From Leucobacter zeae (GTDB lineage: Bacteria; Actinomycetota; Actinomycetes; Actinomycetales; Microbacteriaceae), in the NCBI RefSeq assembly GCF_016758175.1, contig NZ_QYAB01000003.1, forward strand, positions 186,001 through 250,000: DNA of 64,000 nt, in the 5' to 3' direction. Shown piece after piece: positions 27,100 to 35,708 of the stretch. Position numbers and translations under genes: made by a program. Each line of letters starts with the position of its first letter. The stretch's first letter is position 1. A model generated the notes under the pieces. It was not told the DNA's origin. It saw only the letters and a list, made by a program, of their open reading frames with translations, and did not search any database.

Positions 27100-28631
27100 G
27101 CGGCGACGTAGCACTGCTCGGTGATGTCGCGGGCACCCGCGTCGCGCATCTCCCGCCGCAGCGTGCCGTGGCGCATGACGAGGATGCGATCGCAGAGGTG
27201 GCTGAGCTCCTCGTGCTCCGAGGAGACCATGAGGATCGCGACGCCCTCGCTCGCCATGCGGGAGACGTGCTCGAGAATCGTGCGCTTGGCGCCGACGTCG
27301 ACGCCCTGCGTCGGTTCGTGCAGCACGAGCACGCGCACGCCCGAGCGTGAGGCCCACTTCGCGATGAGCACCTTCTGCTGGTTGCCGCCGGAGAGGGTGG
27401 CGAGCTCGCGGTCAGGGTCGCCCATGGGGCGCACATCGAAGCGCTCCATCTCGGCGAGCACGCGCTCCCGCTCCCGCTTCGCGCGGATCAGGCCGCCACG
27501 GGTGAACTGCTCGAGGGCGACCATCGTCATGTTCTCCGCGATGGATGCGGTCATGATCCCCGAGCGCCGTTTCCGTTCGGCGGGGAGGATCGCGATCCCC
27601 GCGTCCGTCGCCGCGGTCGGAGACGCGGACCTGACCGCCGTGCCGCCGACCCGGATCGTGCCGGTCTCCGAGGCGATGCTCCCGAGGAGCAGATCCGGGA
27701 CGTCGTCGTGACCGGCGCCGGCGAGGCCCGTCAGCCCCACGACCTCCCCCGGGCGGATGTCGAAGGACAGCTGCGCGACGCCGGCGCCCGAGAGGTGCTG
27801 CACGTCGAGCACCGGCTCCGCGTCGAGGCGCGCGTGGCTGACCCGATCGGGGAAGTGCGATTCGAGATCCCGTCCGAGGATGTGCTTGGCGAGTTCCTGC
27901 TCGCCCGAGATCGAGGCGGTGGGCGCCTCGAGCACCAGCCGGCCGTCGCGGAGCACCATCACCGAGTCGGTGACGGCGATCACCTCCTCGAGCCGGTGGG
28001 TGCAGAACGCGATCGCCGTGCCCTTCGCGGCGGCCGCGCGCATCGCCTCGAACAGCCGGTCGCGCTCGGCGCCGGTGAGGTTCGCCGTGGGCTCGTCGAG
28101 CACGAGCAGCGAGGAGGACTGCCGTCCGCGCGCGTAGACCGCCCGCGCGATCGCGACGACCGCCTTCTCGGCCTGGGTGAGATCCTCGACCGCCGTGCGC
28201 GGATCGACGTCGATCCCGAGATCGTCGAGCAGCTCGCGGACCTTGCGGGCCTGTGCGTTCCAGTCGACGAGGCCGAACCGGGTGAGCATCGCGCCGGCGA
28301 ACACGTTCTCCATCACCGAGAGCGACCCGGCGAGACCGAGGTCCTGGTGCACGAACGCGAAGCCGAGGTCTGCGGAGGAGGACGGGGTGAGCGGCAGCGG
28401 GACGTCGTCGCCTCCGACCACGAGCCGAGCTCCGCGATCCGGCTCGTAGATTCCGGCGAGGATCTTGAACAGGGTCGACTTGCCGGCCCCGTTCTCTCCG
28501 AGCACGCCGGTGACCGTGCCGGGGGCGAAGGTGTACGAGATGTCGTGGAGCACCTGGGTGACCCCGAAGGTCTTGCTGATCGCGTGCAGCTCGATGCCCG
28601 CGCGTGGGGCCGAATGCTGGGTGTGCGGCAT
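27096..28631 (-). CDS. ABC importer ATPase with two ABC domains (RbsA type)
   Basis: A 511-residue tandem ATPase of the ribose/simple-sugar importer class. The N-terminal half has a good Walker A (GENGAGKST) and a degenerate signature (LTQAEKAV). The C-terminal half has a degenerate Walker A (GLAGAGHDD) but an intact LSGGNQQKV signature. This asymmetry is normal for RbsA-type proteins. A strong Shine-Dalgarno (GAGGAG) precedes the ATG. It energises uptake with the binding protein and permease upstream. Transporters of this class also carry nucleosides and other small ring compounds, which fits the ring-opening enzymes in the operon. Confidence 0.93.
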   Translation of the reverse strand: MPHTQHSAPRAGIELHAISKTFGVTQVLHDISYTFAPGTVTGVLGENGAGKSTLFKILAGIYEPDRGARLVVGGDDVPLPLTPSSSADLGFAFVHQDLGLAGSLSVMENVFAGAMLTRFGLVDWNAQARKVRELLDDLGIDVDPRTAVEDLTQAEKAVVAIARAVYARGRQSSSLLVLDEPTANLTGAERDRLFEAMRAAAAKGTAIAFCTHRLEEVIAVTDSVMVLRDGRLVLEAPTASISGEQELAKHILGRDLESHFPDRVSHARLDAEPVLDVQHLSGAGVAQLSFDIRPGEVVGLTGLAGAGHDDVPDLLLGSIASETGTIRVGGTAVRSASPTAATDAGIAILPAERKRRSGIMTASIAENMTMVALEQFTRGGLIRAKRERERVLAEMERFDVRPMGDPDRELATLSGGNQQKVLIAKWASRSGVRVLVLHEPTQGVDVGAKRTILEHVSRMASEGVAILMVSSEHEELSHLCDRILVMRHGTLRREMRDAGARDITEQCYVAA

Positions 28632-28696
28632 CGTCCGCTCCTCATTTCGATGTCGGGGCGGGGCCGAGCGGTCGCGCTCGGCCCCGCCGCACGGGA

Positions 28697-29848
28697 CTAC
28701 TGGTTCCAGAGCTTGGCGAACTCGCCCTGGTAGTCGACGTTGTCGAACAGGTCGGCTTCCGACGAGACGTCAACGCCCTCGAGATTCTTCGCGTCGAAGA
28801 GCTTGATCGGCACCTCGGTCATCGCCGGCTCCTGGCCGTCGAGCGCGCGGAGGGTGCGGTCCATCATCGCCCACCCCATCCAGTCGTTGCTGTTTCCGAC
28901 GCTCACCGCCTGCGTGCGGCCGTCGACGATGTAGCCGAGGTTCGCCTCGACGGCGTTGATGCTGCCGACCCGGATGTCGTCGGCGCGGCTCGAGGTCTCG
29001 ACCGCCGGAATGGTGAACTGGGCGAGTCCGTCGATCGCCGGGAAGATCCAGTTGAGGTCGGAGATCGTCGAGATCTGCGAGCCGGTGAGGGTCTCGACGG
29101 CGGTCTTGTAGTTCGACTGCATGAGGTCGTCGACCTTCAGCGTGCACTCGGCCGAGCAGTAGTCGGTGAAGCCCTGCTCGATGCCGTCCTTCATCGCGGC
29201 GAACGTCTCGATCGACGGCAGGTTCTGCACGGCGGCGTGCACGGGCCCGTCGGTGTTGGCGATCGAGTAGGCCGCGAGCAGCTCGCCCGACTTGTCGTAG
29301 TCGATGCTCACCTCGCCGGCGGAGCCCTGCTCGAGATCGGCGTTCACGTCGACGTTGGCCGCGCCGATCACCGGGACCCCGGCGGCATTGGCGCGCTCGA
29401 TCGCGGTCGGCAGGAGGTTGAAGTTGATGCCGAACGCGACGATCGCGGAGGACTTGCTCGCGAGCGCCTGGTCGATCTGCTTCGCCGCGGTGTCGGTCGA
29501 CCCCTTCGCGTCGTAGATCTCGACCTTCACGCCGGCGACCTTCCCCGCGGCCTCCATGCCGCCGAGCACGGCCTGCACGAACGGGAGCGAGTTGTCGAGC
29601 GTGACCGCGGAGATCGTGCTGCCGGCGTACTCCGAGATGTCGAACGCTTCTCCCGGGGCGACGAACGTCGACGGGCTCGCGCTCTCCTCGACGAACTTCG
29701 CTGCGGCGGTCTTGCCCTCATCGGCGTCGACCGTCGACTTCGACAGATCGGCGCCGCCGCCGCCCGAGGAGCAGGCGGTGAGGGCCGCCAAGGACAGGGC
29801 GAGGCCCAGAGCCGCGATGGAGGTCGCAGCCTTCTTCTGACGCATCAT
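28697..29848 (-). CDS. Substrate-binding lipoprotein of the RbsABC-type importer
   Basis: A 383-residue periplasmic-binding-protein type 1 (ribose-binding-like) protein. A lipobox LTAC with the lipid-bearing Cys at 26 follows a hydrophobic signal, then a Ser/Gly linker. Strands such as ISAVTLDNSLPFVQAVLGG and SSAIVAFGINF match the sugar-binding class. It captures the unknown substrate outside the cell for the permease and ATPase. Two adjacent ATGs (29848, 29845) are possible. Confidence 0.9.
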   Translation of the reverse strand: MMRQKKAATSIAALGLALSLAALTACSSGGGGADLSKSTVDADEGKTAAAKFVEESASPSTFVAPGEAFDISEYAGSTISAVTLDNSLPFVQAVLGGMEAAGKVAGVKVEIYDAKGSTDTAAKQIDQALASKSSAIVAFGINFNLLPTAIERANAAGVPVIGAANVDVNADLEQGSAGEVSIDYDKSGELLAAYSIANTDGPVHAAVQNLPSIETFAAMKDGIEQGFTDYCSAECTLKVDDLMQSNYKTAVETLTGSQISTISDLNWIFPAIDGLAQFTIPAVETSSRADDIRVGSINAVEANLGYIVDGRTQAVSVGNSNDWMGWAMMDRTLRALDGQEPAMTEVPIKLFDAKNLEGVDVSSEADLFDNVDYQGEFAKLWNQ

Positions 29849-29914
29849 TGCGAGTTTCCTTTCAGGAATGGTGCAGGAGTGGTGCTGGGTGGAAGTAGTG
29901 GGTGGTGCGGAGGT

Positions 29915-30979
29915 TCAGGTGGAGGACTTGCCCGATTTCCGGCTGACGACCGCGGCGAAGGCGACTGCGAGCACCAGCGCGCCGCCGTTGAAGACGTTCT
30001 CGAGCCACCCGGCCCCGCCGAGCATCTGCAGCCCGGTGACGCCGGTCACCACGAGGAACACGGCGATGACGGTGCCCCATGCGTTGAATCGACCCGGCTT
30101 GATGACGGTGGCGCCGAGGAAGACCGCGGCGGCGCCCGGGAGCAGGAACGCGGTGCCGAGCGTCGGGTCGGCGCTGCCGAGGCGGCCCTCGTTGAGGATG
30201 CCGGCGAGGCCGCAGAAGAAGGAGCTCGCGACCAGCGTGAACACGCGGATCCGGTCAGTCGGCAGCCCGCTCAGGCGGGCGACCTCGCGCCCCTCTCCCG
30301 TGAAGTAGATGTAGCGGCCGAGCGGGGTGTGCTCCATGAAGAGCCAGACCAGGACCGCGATCGCGAACGCGATGTAGACCGGAAGCGGCAGGCCGAAGAG
30401 CTGCGCGGTCGCGATCGCGGTGAGGAACTCGGGAGATCCCGCGGTGACCTGGGAGTTCGAGATCGCGATCGTCAGTCCGCTGATGACGGTGCCCATGCCG
30501 AGCGTCGTGATCATCGAGCTCACGCCGACTTTGACGATGAAGTAGGAGTTGAGGAACCCCCAGGCCATGGTCGAGAGCATGGCGATGAGGATCGCGACGC
30601 CACCGGGAAGGCCGACCTTCACGTGCAGCACGGCGAGCACGACGGAGGACCAGGCGACCATCGGCCCGAAGGAGAGGTCGAACTCGCCCGCGGCGAAGGG
30701 CAGCACGAGTCCGAGGGCCATGATGAGCAGCACGCTCTGGGACGACGTGATCACGCGGAGGTTCTCGAAGGTGAAGAAGGTCTGCGGCGCTGCGATGGAG
30801 AACACCGCCACGATGACGATCAGCACTCCGAGCACGGCGTACTTGTTGAGGATCTCCCGGAACAGGGATTCCCTGGCGGCACGGTTGCGGGGCGGCGCCG
30901 CCGGACCGGCGGGGCCGGTGGGTCCGCCCGGCGCGGCCGGTGCCGTGCTCGACGCGGTCGCTTGCGAGGTGTTGCTCAT
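29915..30979 (-). CDS. Permease of the RbsABC-type importer
   Basis: A 354-residue BPD_transp_2-type permease with about ten hydrophobic segments after a Pro/Gly/Ala-rich N-terminal 35 residues. The run GEFDLSFGPMVAW and the C-terminal FLGATVIKPGRFNAWG follow the RbsC pattern (motifs like GIDLSVG and GG...). I chose the ATG at 30979, which has GGAG about 12 bases upstream, over a TTG five codons earlier. Confidence 0.9.
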   Translation of the reverse strand: MSNTSQATASSTAPAAPGGPTGPAGPAAPPRNRAARESLFREILNKYAVLGVLIVIVAVFSIAAPQTFFTFENLRVITSSQSVLLIMALGLVLPFAAGEFDLSFGPMVAWSSVVLAVLHVKVGLPGGVAILIAMLSTMAWGFLNSYFIVKVGVSSMITTLGMGTVISGLTIAISNSQVTAGSPEFLTAIATAQLFGLPLPVYIAFAIAVLVWLFMEHTPLGRYIYFTGEGREVARLSGLPTDRIRVFTLVASSFFCGLAGILNEGRLGSADPTLGTAFLLPGAAAVFLGATVIKPGRFNAWGTVIAVFLVVTGVTGLQMLGGAGWLENVFNGGALVLAVAFAAVVSRKSGKSST

Positions 30980-30994
30980 GTGCTGAGGCTCCAA

Positions 30995-31777
30995 TCAGAT
31001 GAATTGACCGAGGTCTGCGGCGACCTCGAGAAGCCGCGTGCCGGACGCGGATACTGCGATGGTGTCGGCGGAGCCGAGCGGGAGGCCCGAGGCCACGACG
31101 CTGCCGAGCACCGCGATGCGCCCGGCGTCGGCGACCGACGGACGGTGGGACGAGGTCGCGAGCGCGGAGGTCGCGGTCTCGCCCGCGGCTTCGAGCAGCT
31201 CGGCGAGCGGCGGCACGACGAACGTGCGGGAACCGGACGGGCTCACGACGTCGAGTTCCGCCGGCGCCCCTCCGTGTCCGATGAGCACCGCGGTCACGGC
31301 GGCGAGCGCGCCCCCGTTCGCGCAGACCGCGTCCTCGACGGTGTCGACGCCGTCGCCGAACGGGCGCCGGAACACCGCGATGCCGAGCACGGCCGCGTGC
31401 TCCTCGGCGCCGTGGAGCTCCGGATCGACGATGGCGTCGAGGACGCCGTGCACCCCGGCGACGATGCTCGCCTCGAGGGACTCGCCCGCCGTGAGCACCC
31501 GCACGGAGCCCGCCGCTACGGCGTCGGCGCCGAGCAGGATCGGCTCTCCCGTCGGCGCGGCGCAGACGGCGCGCACCCGCTGACCCGAGAGTCGCAGCAC
31601 GCCGTCGCGGATCCCGCGCGCATCCTCGATGGAGAGCCCGGGGATCGACCGGGTCGGACGCGTGATCGCCTCGCGGTTGCGGGCACCGCGGGCGATGAGC
31701 TCTGCGACCCGACGGGTCTCCCGACCGGTCAGTCCCGCCCCCGCTCCGGGGCGATCGGATGCTCGCGTCTCTGCCAT
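30995..31777 (-). CDS. MhpD-like hydratase/decarboxylase family protein (tentative)
   Basis: A 260-residue protein. The N-terminal half (LIARGARNREAITRPT, then PGLSIEDARGIRDG) resembles 2-keto-4-pentenoate hydratases and oxaloacetate-type decarboxylases of the fumarylacetoacetase fold. The C-terminal half is less typical, and I do not see all the acidic metal ligands. It is probably the first gene of the leftward catabolic operon, 126 bp from the divergent regulator gene. No Shine-Dalgarno is visible before the ATG, so the start could be leaderless or further downstream. If the call is right it acts on a 2-oxo acid intermediate. Confidence 0.5.
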   Translation of the reverse strand: MAETRASDRPGAGAGLTGRETRRVAELIARGARNREAITRPTRSIPGLSIEDARGIRDGVLRLSGQRVRAVCAAPTGEPILLGADAVAAGSVRVLTAGESLEASIVAGVHGVLDAIVDPELHGAEEHAAVLGIAVFRRPFGDGVDTVEDAVCANGGALAAVTAVLIGHGGAPAELDVVSPSGSRTFVVPPLAELLEAAGETATSALATSSHRPSVADAGRIAVLGSVVASGLPLGSADTIAVSASGTRLLEVAADLGQFI

Positions 31778-31801
31778 GACGAGTAAGCTACAAGCGGGGG
31801 T

Positions 31802-31850
31802 GTTAACCGGACGCGAACGATTTTTCCCGCTCCCGGCCCGATCCGTTAAC
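31802..31850. promoter_or_regulatory. Two GTTAAC palindromes in the divergent promoter region
   Basis: GTTAAC occurs at 31802-31807 and 31845-31850, 43 bp apart (about four helical turns), within the 126-bp gap between the catabolic operon and its putative BTAD regulator. AT-rich palindromes are rare in this DNA. They are good candidates for binding sites of that regulator. Confidence 0.4.
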
Positions 31851-31903
31851 GGCCGCCCCGCTCACGTGTTTCTCCGCCTTTTCCACTCCCGGGATACCCG
31901 CAC

Positions 31904-34900
31904 ATGACCGATCGACTTCCGCTGCTCAAGGGCAAGATCACGGCGCCGCCGCTCCCCGATGCGCTGGTCGATCGCCCGAGGCTCACCACGTCGATCTCGC
32001 GGCGCCTCTCGGCGGTGCCCACGCTCGTCGTCTGCGCGGCCGCCGGCGCGGGGAAGACGACCGCGGTGCACATCGCGCTGCGCGAGGTCGAGCGCCTGGC
32101 GTGGCTGACGCTCGACGACGCCGACGGCTCGCCCGGACGCCTCCTCACCTATCTCGCCGCGGCCCTCGATCCCCACGCCCCCGGCGCGCTCGGCCTCGTA
32201 CGATCCGCGATGGAGGCCCAGGTCCCCGACACCGAGATCGCGGGGCTCGTCGTCGAGCACCTGGCGTCGGTCGGCCCGACGTCGATCGTCATCGATCAGG
32301 TGGACCGGATCGTGCAGTCGCCGCGTGCCATGGAGCTGCTCGACAGCCTGGTCCGGTTCCTGCCGCCCGAAGTGCACTTGATCCTGATCTCGCGGACGGC
32401 GTTCACGCTCCCCGCGGGATCCGATGCCGGACGCGAACGCCTCGACTACGTCATCGACCGCGAGCTCGCCTTCACCGAGCAGGAGACGGCCGAGGCGCTC
32501 CGGCTCGCGGGCGACACCGCGTCCTCGGCCGCGCACGTCCAGTCGACCACGGGCGGGTGGGTGATCGGCGTGCTCTTCGCGGGATCCACCTCGGCCCGCA
32601 CCGTGCTCTCGCTGCAGCCCGAGATCGATCCGCTGCACGCGTATCTGCGCGCGCACGTCCTCGAGATGCTGCGGCCCGAGCTGCGGGAGTTCATGATCAC
32701 GACCTCGTTGCTCGTCGCGGTCGATGCGGAACTCGCGACGGATCTCGGCATCGAGCGCGCCGAGGCCCTGCTCACGGAGCTCAGGGCGCACCGGATGCCC
32801 GTGGTCTGGGAGCCGGGCGGCAAGACCGTCCGGTACCACCCGGTGTTGCGCGACTACCTGCTCCTGCTGCTCGGCCGCAGGCCGAACGGGGAGGTCCGCG
32901 AGCTCAGGACCCGCTTCGCGCGGATGCTCCGCGAAGCCGGCTTCCTCATCGAGGCGACCGAGGAGCTGCTCTCGCTCGAGGCCTACGACGAAGCGCTGCC
33001 GCTCGCCGAGGTCGCGATCTTCAGCCTCATCGAGCGCCGCGACTACGATGTCGCCGATCGATGGCTCGATCTGCTCGCGCACCACGGGGACGCGACGCTG
33101 AGCCCGCTGACCACCGCCGAGCTCGTGCTCGCGGTGGCGCGCGAGGAGTACTGGCGCGGCGTCCGCATCGCCGACCAGTTGGAGGCGCTCGAGCGGCGCG
33201 ACGAGCTCGCTGCACGGTCGAGCACCGCCGCGGCCATGATGATCTGGTGCTACTACCACGCGTGCCGCACCGAGGAAATCCGCCGCCTCGTCTCGGTCGC
33301 GGCTCCCGGCCCCGAGATGGAGGCCGCCGGGGCCCTGGCCTCGCTCATCGACGACACCCCGCTCGATCTGCCTCTGGTCTCGGACAGCCCCGCGGTCGGC
33401 GGGCTGCTCGTCCGCCTCCAGTACTGGAACGGACTGCTCGCCGAGTCGGCGGCTCAGCCCGAGGACGGCACTGCGGACGGGCTGAAGCGGCCGTGGCGCA
33501 TCGCCGCGCTGCGAGCGATGGGCGACCTCGAAGAGGCTCTGCGCGTCTACCGGCGGCTCGAGTCCGCGGGAATGCTCACCTGCGGGCTGCTGTCGGTCGT
33601 CGGCGTCGAGCTCTTCACGGATCTCGGCCAGGCGGACGACGCGCGCGAGGCCGCTGCGCGCGGCCTCGCCGAATGCCGCAGGGCGGGATCCCTGGTCTGG
33701 GAGATCTTCGGGGGGTTCTCGATGGCCAAGCTCGAGCTCCGCCTCGAACGCGACGCGCATCGCGGCCTCGAGACGCTCCGACGCATCGAGGCGATGCCCG
33801 AGGCGCGCAGGTACCGCTCGTCGTCCGAGCACCTCGACACCTGGTTCGGCTACGCCCATCTGCTGCTCGGGGAGGCGGACGCCGCGTACGAGCGGCTCGA
33901 TCGAGCGGTGGGTTCGATGCGTCGCTCGGGCCGCCTGCTCGAGCTCCCCACCGCGGCCGTCTACCTCGCCGAGGCTGCCTGGGCCCGCGGAGAGGAGGAC
34001 CGAGCGGATGCCCTCCTCGACGTCGCCAGGGACGCGGCGCGGATCCAGCGCACCGATTCGGTGCTCGTCCGCGCGCTCCGCGAGTTCCCCGACACGCTCG
34101 CGCGCAAGCTCGACGGGATGGCGGTGAGCGATCCCTTCTGGGGGCAGCTCGGGGAGCGGATCCTCGCACCCGACGCGCCCGCGCGGAGGCGCTCACGCCT
34201 GCGCATCGCGCTCGACGAGTTCGGGACTCCCACGATCGAGGCGTTGGGTGCCCCGGTCCGCCCGCGCATCGCGAAGTGCGCGGAGCTGCTCGCCTACCTG
34301 GCGTCGACTCCCGACCTGCGGGCCGACCGCGCCGCCCTGCTCGACGCGCTGTTCGACGGGGTGGACACCGATGCGTCGCGCTCGTACCTGCGGCAGACCG
34401 TGCACCAGCTCCGGGCGGCGCTCCCCGAGGGCACCGGTCCGACGCTCGCGGACGGCGTCGTCTCGTTCTCCGGGGACGTCGGGGTCGACAGCGCCGCGGA
34501 CCGCATGCTGCGCACGCTGCGGCGCTCCGCCACCAACGATCCCGATCGGCGCCTGTCGGAGATCGACGCGGCGCTCGCGATCGCTGCGCAGGGGGCGTAC
34601 CTCGCCAAGTCGAAGACCGCGTGGGCGGACGAGCGCCGTCGGGAGATCGGGGCGACGATCGCCTCGCTCCAGCTCGAGGCCGCGCACCTCGCATTCGACC
34701 TCGGCCGCTACCCCCGCGCGGCGGAGCTCGCCGAGTCGGTCGTGCGCGCCGAACCGCTGCGGGAATCCGCGTGGCGCCTGCGCATGCGGGTCGCGGCGAC
34801 GCTCGGTTCGTTCGACGACGTGCTCTCGCTCTACGCCGACTGCACCGCCGCCCTCTCCGGCATGCAGGCCCAGCCGACGCACGAGACCCGGGCGCTGCTC

Positions 34901-34918
34901 GAACAGCTCCGCCGCTGA
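31904..34918 (+). CDS. STAND ATPase transcriptional regulator with C-terminal BTAD domain
   Basis: A 1004-residue MalT/STAND-like regulator. Walker A is AAAGAGKTT (about 45-53), Walker B IVIDQVD, and an arginine-containing ILISRT strand follows. The middle (about 350-720) is helical and TPR-like. The C-terminal 240 residues contain a winged-helix-like DNA-binding segment (about 768-830) and a bacterial transcriptional activation domain with TPR helices, as in SARP-type regulators. Having the DNA-binding part near the C-terminus differs from classic SARPs. It is divergent from the 13.7-kb catabolic operon and probably activates it when a ligand binds. Confidence 0.85.
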   Translation: MTDRLPLLKGKITAPPLPDALVDRPRLTTSISRRLSAVPTLVVCAAAGAGKTTAVHIALREVERLAWLTLDDADGSPGRLLTYLAAALDPHAPGALGLVRSAMEAQVPDTEIAGLVVEHLASVGPTSIVIDQVDRIVQSPRAMELLDSLVRFLPPEVHLILISRTAFTLPAGSDAGRERLDYVIDRELAFTEQETAEALRLAGDTASSAAHVQSTTGGWVIGVLFAGSTSARTVLSLQPEIDPLHAYLRAHVLEMLRPELREFMITTSLLVAVDAELATDLGIERAEALLTELRAHRMPVVWEPGGKTVRYHPVLRDYLLLLLGRRPNGEVRELRTRFARMLREAGFLIEATEELLSLEAYDEALPLAEVAIFSLIERRDYDVADRWLDLLAHHGDATLSPLTTAELVLAVAREEYWRGVRIADQLEALERRDELAARSSTAAAMMIWCYYHACRTEEIRRLVSVAAPGPEMEAAGALASLIDDTPLDLPLVSDSPAVGGLLVRLQYWNGLLAESAAQPEDGTADGLKRPWRIAALRAMGDLEEALRVYRRLESAGMLTCGLLSVVGVELFTDLGQADDAREAAARGLAECRRAGSLVWEIFGGFSMAKLELRLERDAHRGLETLRRIEAMPEARRYRSSSEHLDTWFGYAHLLLGEADAAYERLDRAVGSMRRSGRLLELPTAAVYLAEAAWARGEEDRADALLDVARDAARIQRTDSVLVRALREFPDTLARKLDGMAVSDPFWGQLGERILAPDAPARRRSRLRIALDEFGTPTIEALGAPVRPRIAKCAELLAYLASTPDLRADRAALLDALFDGVDTDASRSYLRQTVHQLRAALPEGTGPTLADGVVSFSGDVGVDSAADRMLRTLRRSATNDPDRRLSEIDAALAIAAQGAYLAKSKTAWADERRREIGATIASLQLEAAHLAFDLGRYPRAAELAESVVRAEPLRESAWRLRMRVAATLGSFDDVLSLYADCTAALSGMQAQPTHETRALLEQLRR

Positions 34919-34929
34919 GGCCGGCCGGC

Positions 34930-35472
34930 TCAGATCCCGAAGAGCACCTGGTCCAGCACCTGGTCGACCGGCTGGTCCGGCCTGAAGAGCAGCCAGTCGA
35001 GGCAGGCTCCGGCGAGCGCCCCGAAGAAGGCCGCTCCGGCGGTTTCGGTGATCTCTGCGCCCGGCCGGGCGGCGCGCAGCACGTCGCTGAAGCGCACGAC
35101 GACCGAGGAACGGGCGAGCTCCATCGCCCCTGCCCAGGGCCGGTCGGTGCGGAACACCTCGGACGCCATGAGCTTCGCGAGGTCGAGGTTGCCGCGCAGC
35201 GTCTCGAGCGTCGCGGCGGCCACGGCCCGAGGCGCCGCGGTCGGCTCGGCCCCCTCCCTGGCGGCATCGATGGCCTCCGCGAGCCGCCCGAAGCCGTCGC
35301 GGATCACCTCCTCGAACAGCGCGTCCTTCGACGCGAAGTTGTAGTAGAGGCTCCCCTTCGCGACGCCCGCGGCCTCGGCGATCTGATCCATGGACGCGCC
35401 GCTGATCCCGTGCTGCGCCGCGACCTGCACGGCGGCCTCGGTGATCAGCCGTTTCGTGTTCCCTCGTGCCAT
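34930..35472 (-). CDS. TetR-family regulator
   Basis: A 180-residue TetR protein with a typical N-terminal helix-turn-helix (SMDQIAEAAGVAKGSLYYNF) and ligand-binding helices. It is the last gene of the ABC ATPase-YhgE-TetR group. A perfect palindrome upstream of the ATPase gene (39177-39190) is its likely operator. AGGAGA lies 11 bases before the ATG. It ends 11 bp from the convergent BTAD gene. Confidence 0.92.
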   Translation of the reverse strand: MARGNTKRLITEAAVQVAAQHGISGASMDQIAEAAGVAKGSLYYNFASKDALFEEVIRDGFGRLAEAIDAAREGAEPTAAPRAVAAATLETLRGNLDLAKLMASEVFRTDRPWAGAMELARSSVVVRFSDVLRAARPGAEITETAGAAFFGALAGACLDWLLFRPDQPVDQVLDQVLFGI

Positions 35473-35525
35473 GCGTCCATCTTCTCCTATCGGGCGTACG
35501 CCGCGTGCGACCGCGGGGTCGGCGG

Positions 35526-35651
35526 GATCCGGCTTCGGGTCGGGATCCGGCTTCGGTGAGCGATCCGGCTTCGGGTCGGGATCCGGCTTCGGTGAGCGAT
35601 CCGGCTTCGGTGAGCGATCCGGCTTCGGTGAGCGATCCGGCTTCGGTGAGC
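35526..35651. repeat. Seven tandem 18-bp repeats
   Basis: Units start at 35526, 35544, 35562, 35580, 35598, 35616 and 35634. Two versions alternate and then run on: GATCCGGCTTCGGGTCGG (units 1 and 3) and GATCCGGCTTCGGTGAGC (units 2 and 4-7). The array is non-coding and lies between the YhgE stop and the tetR start. An inverted partial copy (CTCACCGAGGCCGGATCC) follows at about 35672-35689 and can pair with the last unit. Confidence 0.9.
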
Positions 35652-35708
35652 GCGAACCGACCGATCCCGTCTCACCGAGGCCGGATCCCCGACCGAACGG
35701 AGCTCGGC

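Noticed and set aside
32101..35559. A 1152-codon plus-strand frame overlapping the BTAD regulator gene
   Set aside because: It is a +1-type shadow rich in Arg/Ala/Pro and runs on through the tetR gene on the other strand; no domain is visible.
35526..35651. CRISPR array
   Set aside because: The 18-bp units are directly adjacent with no spacers and no cas genes are present.
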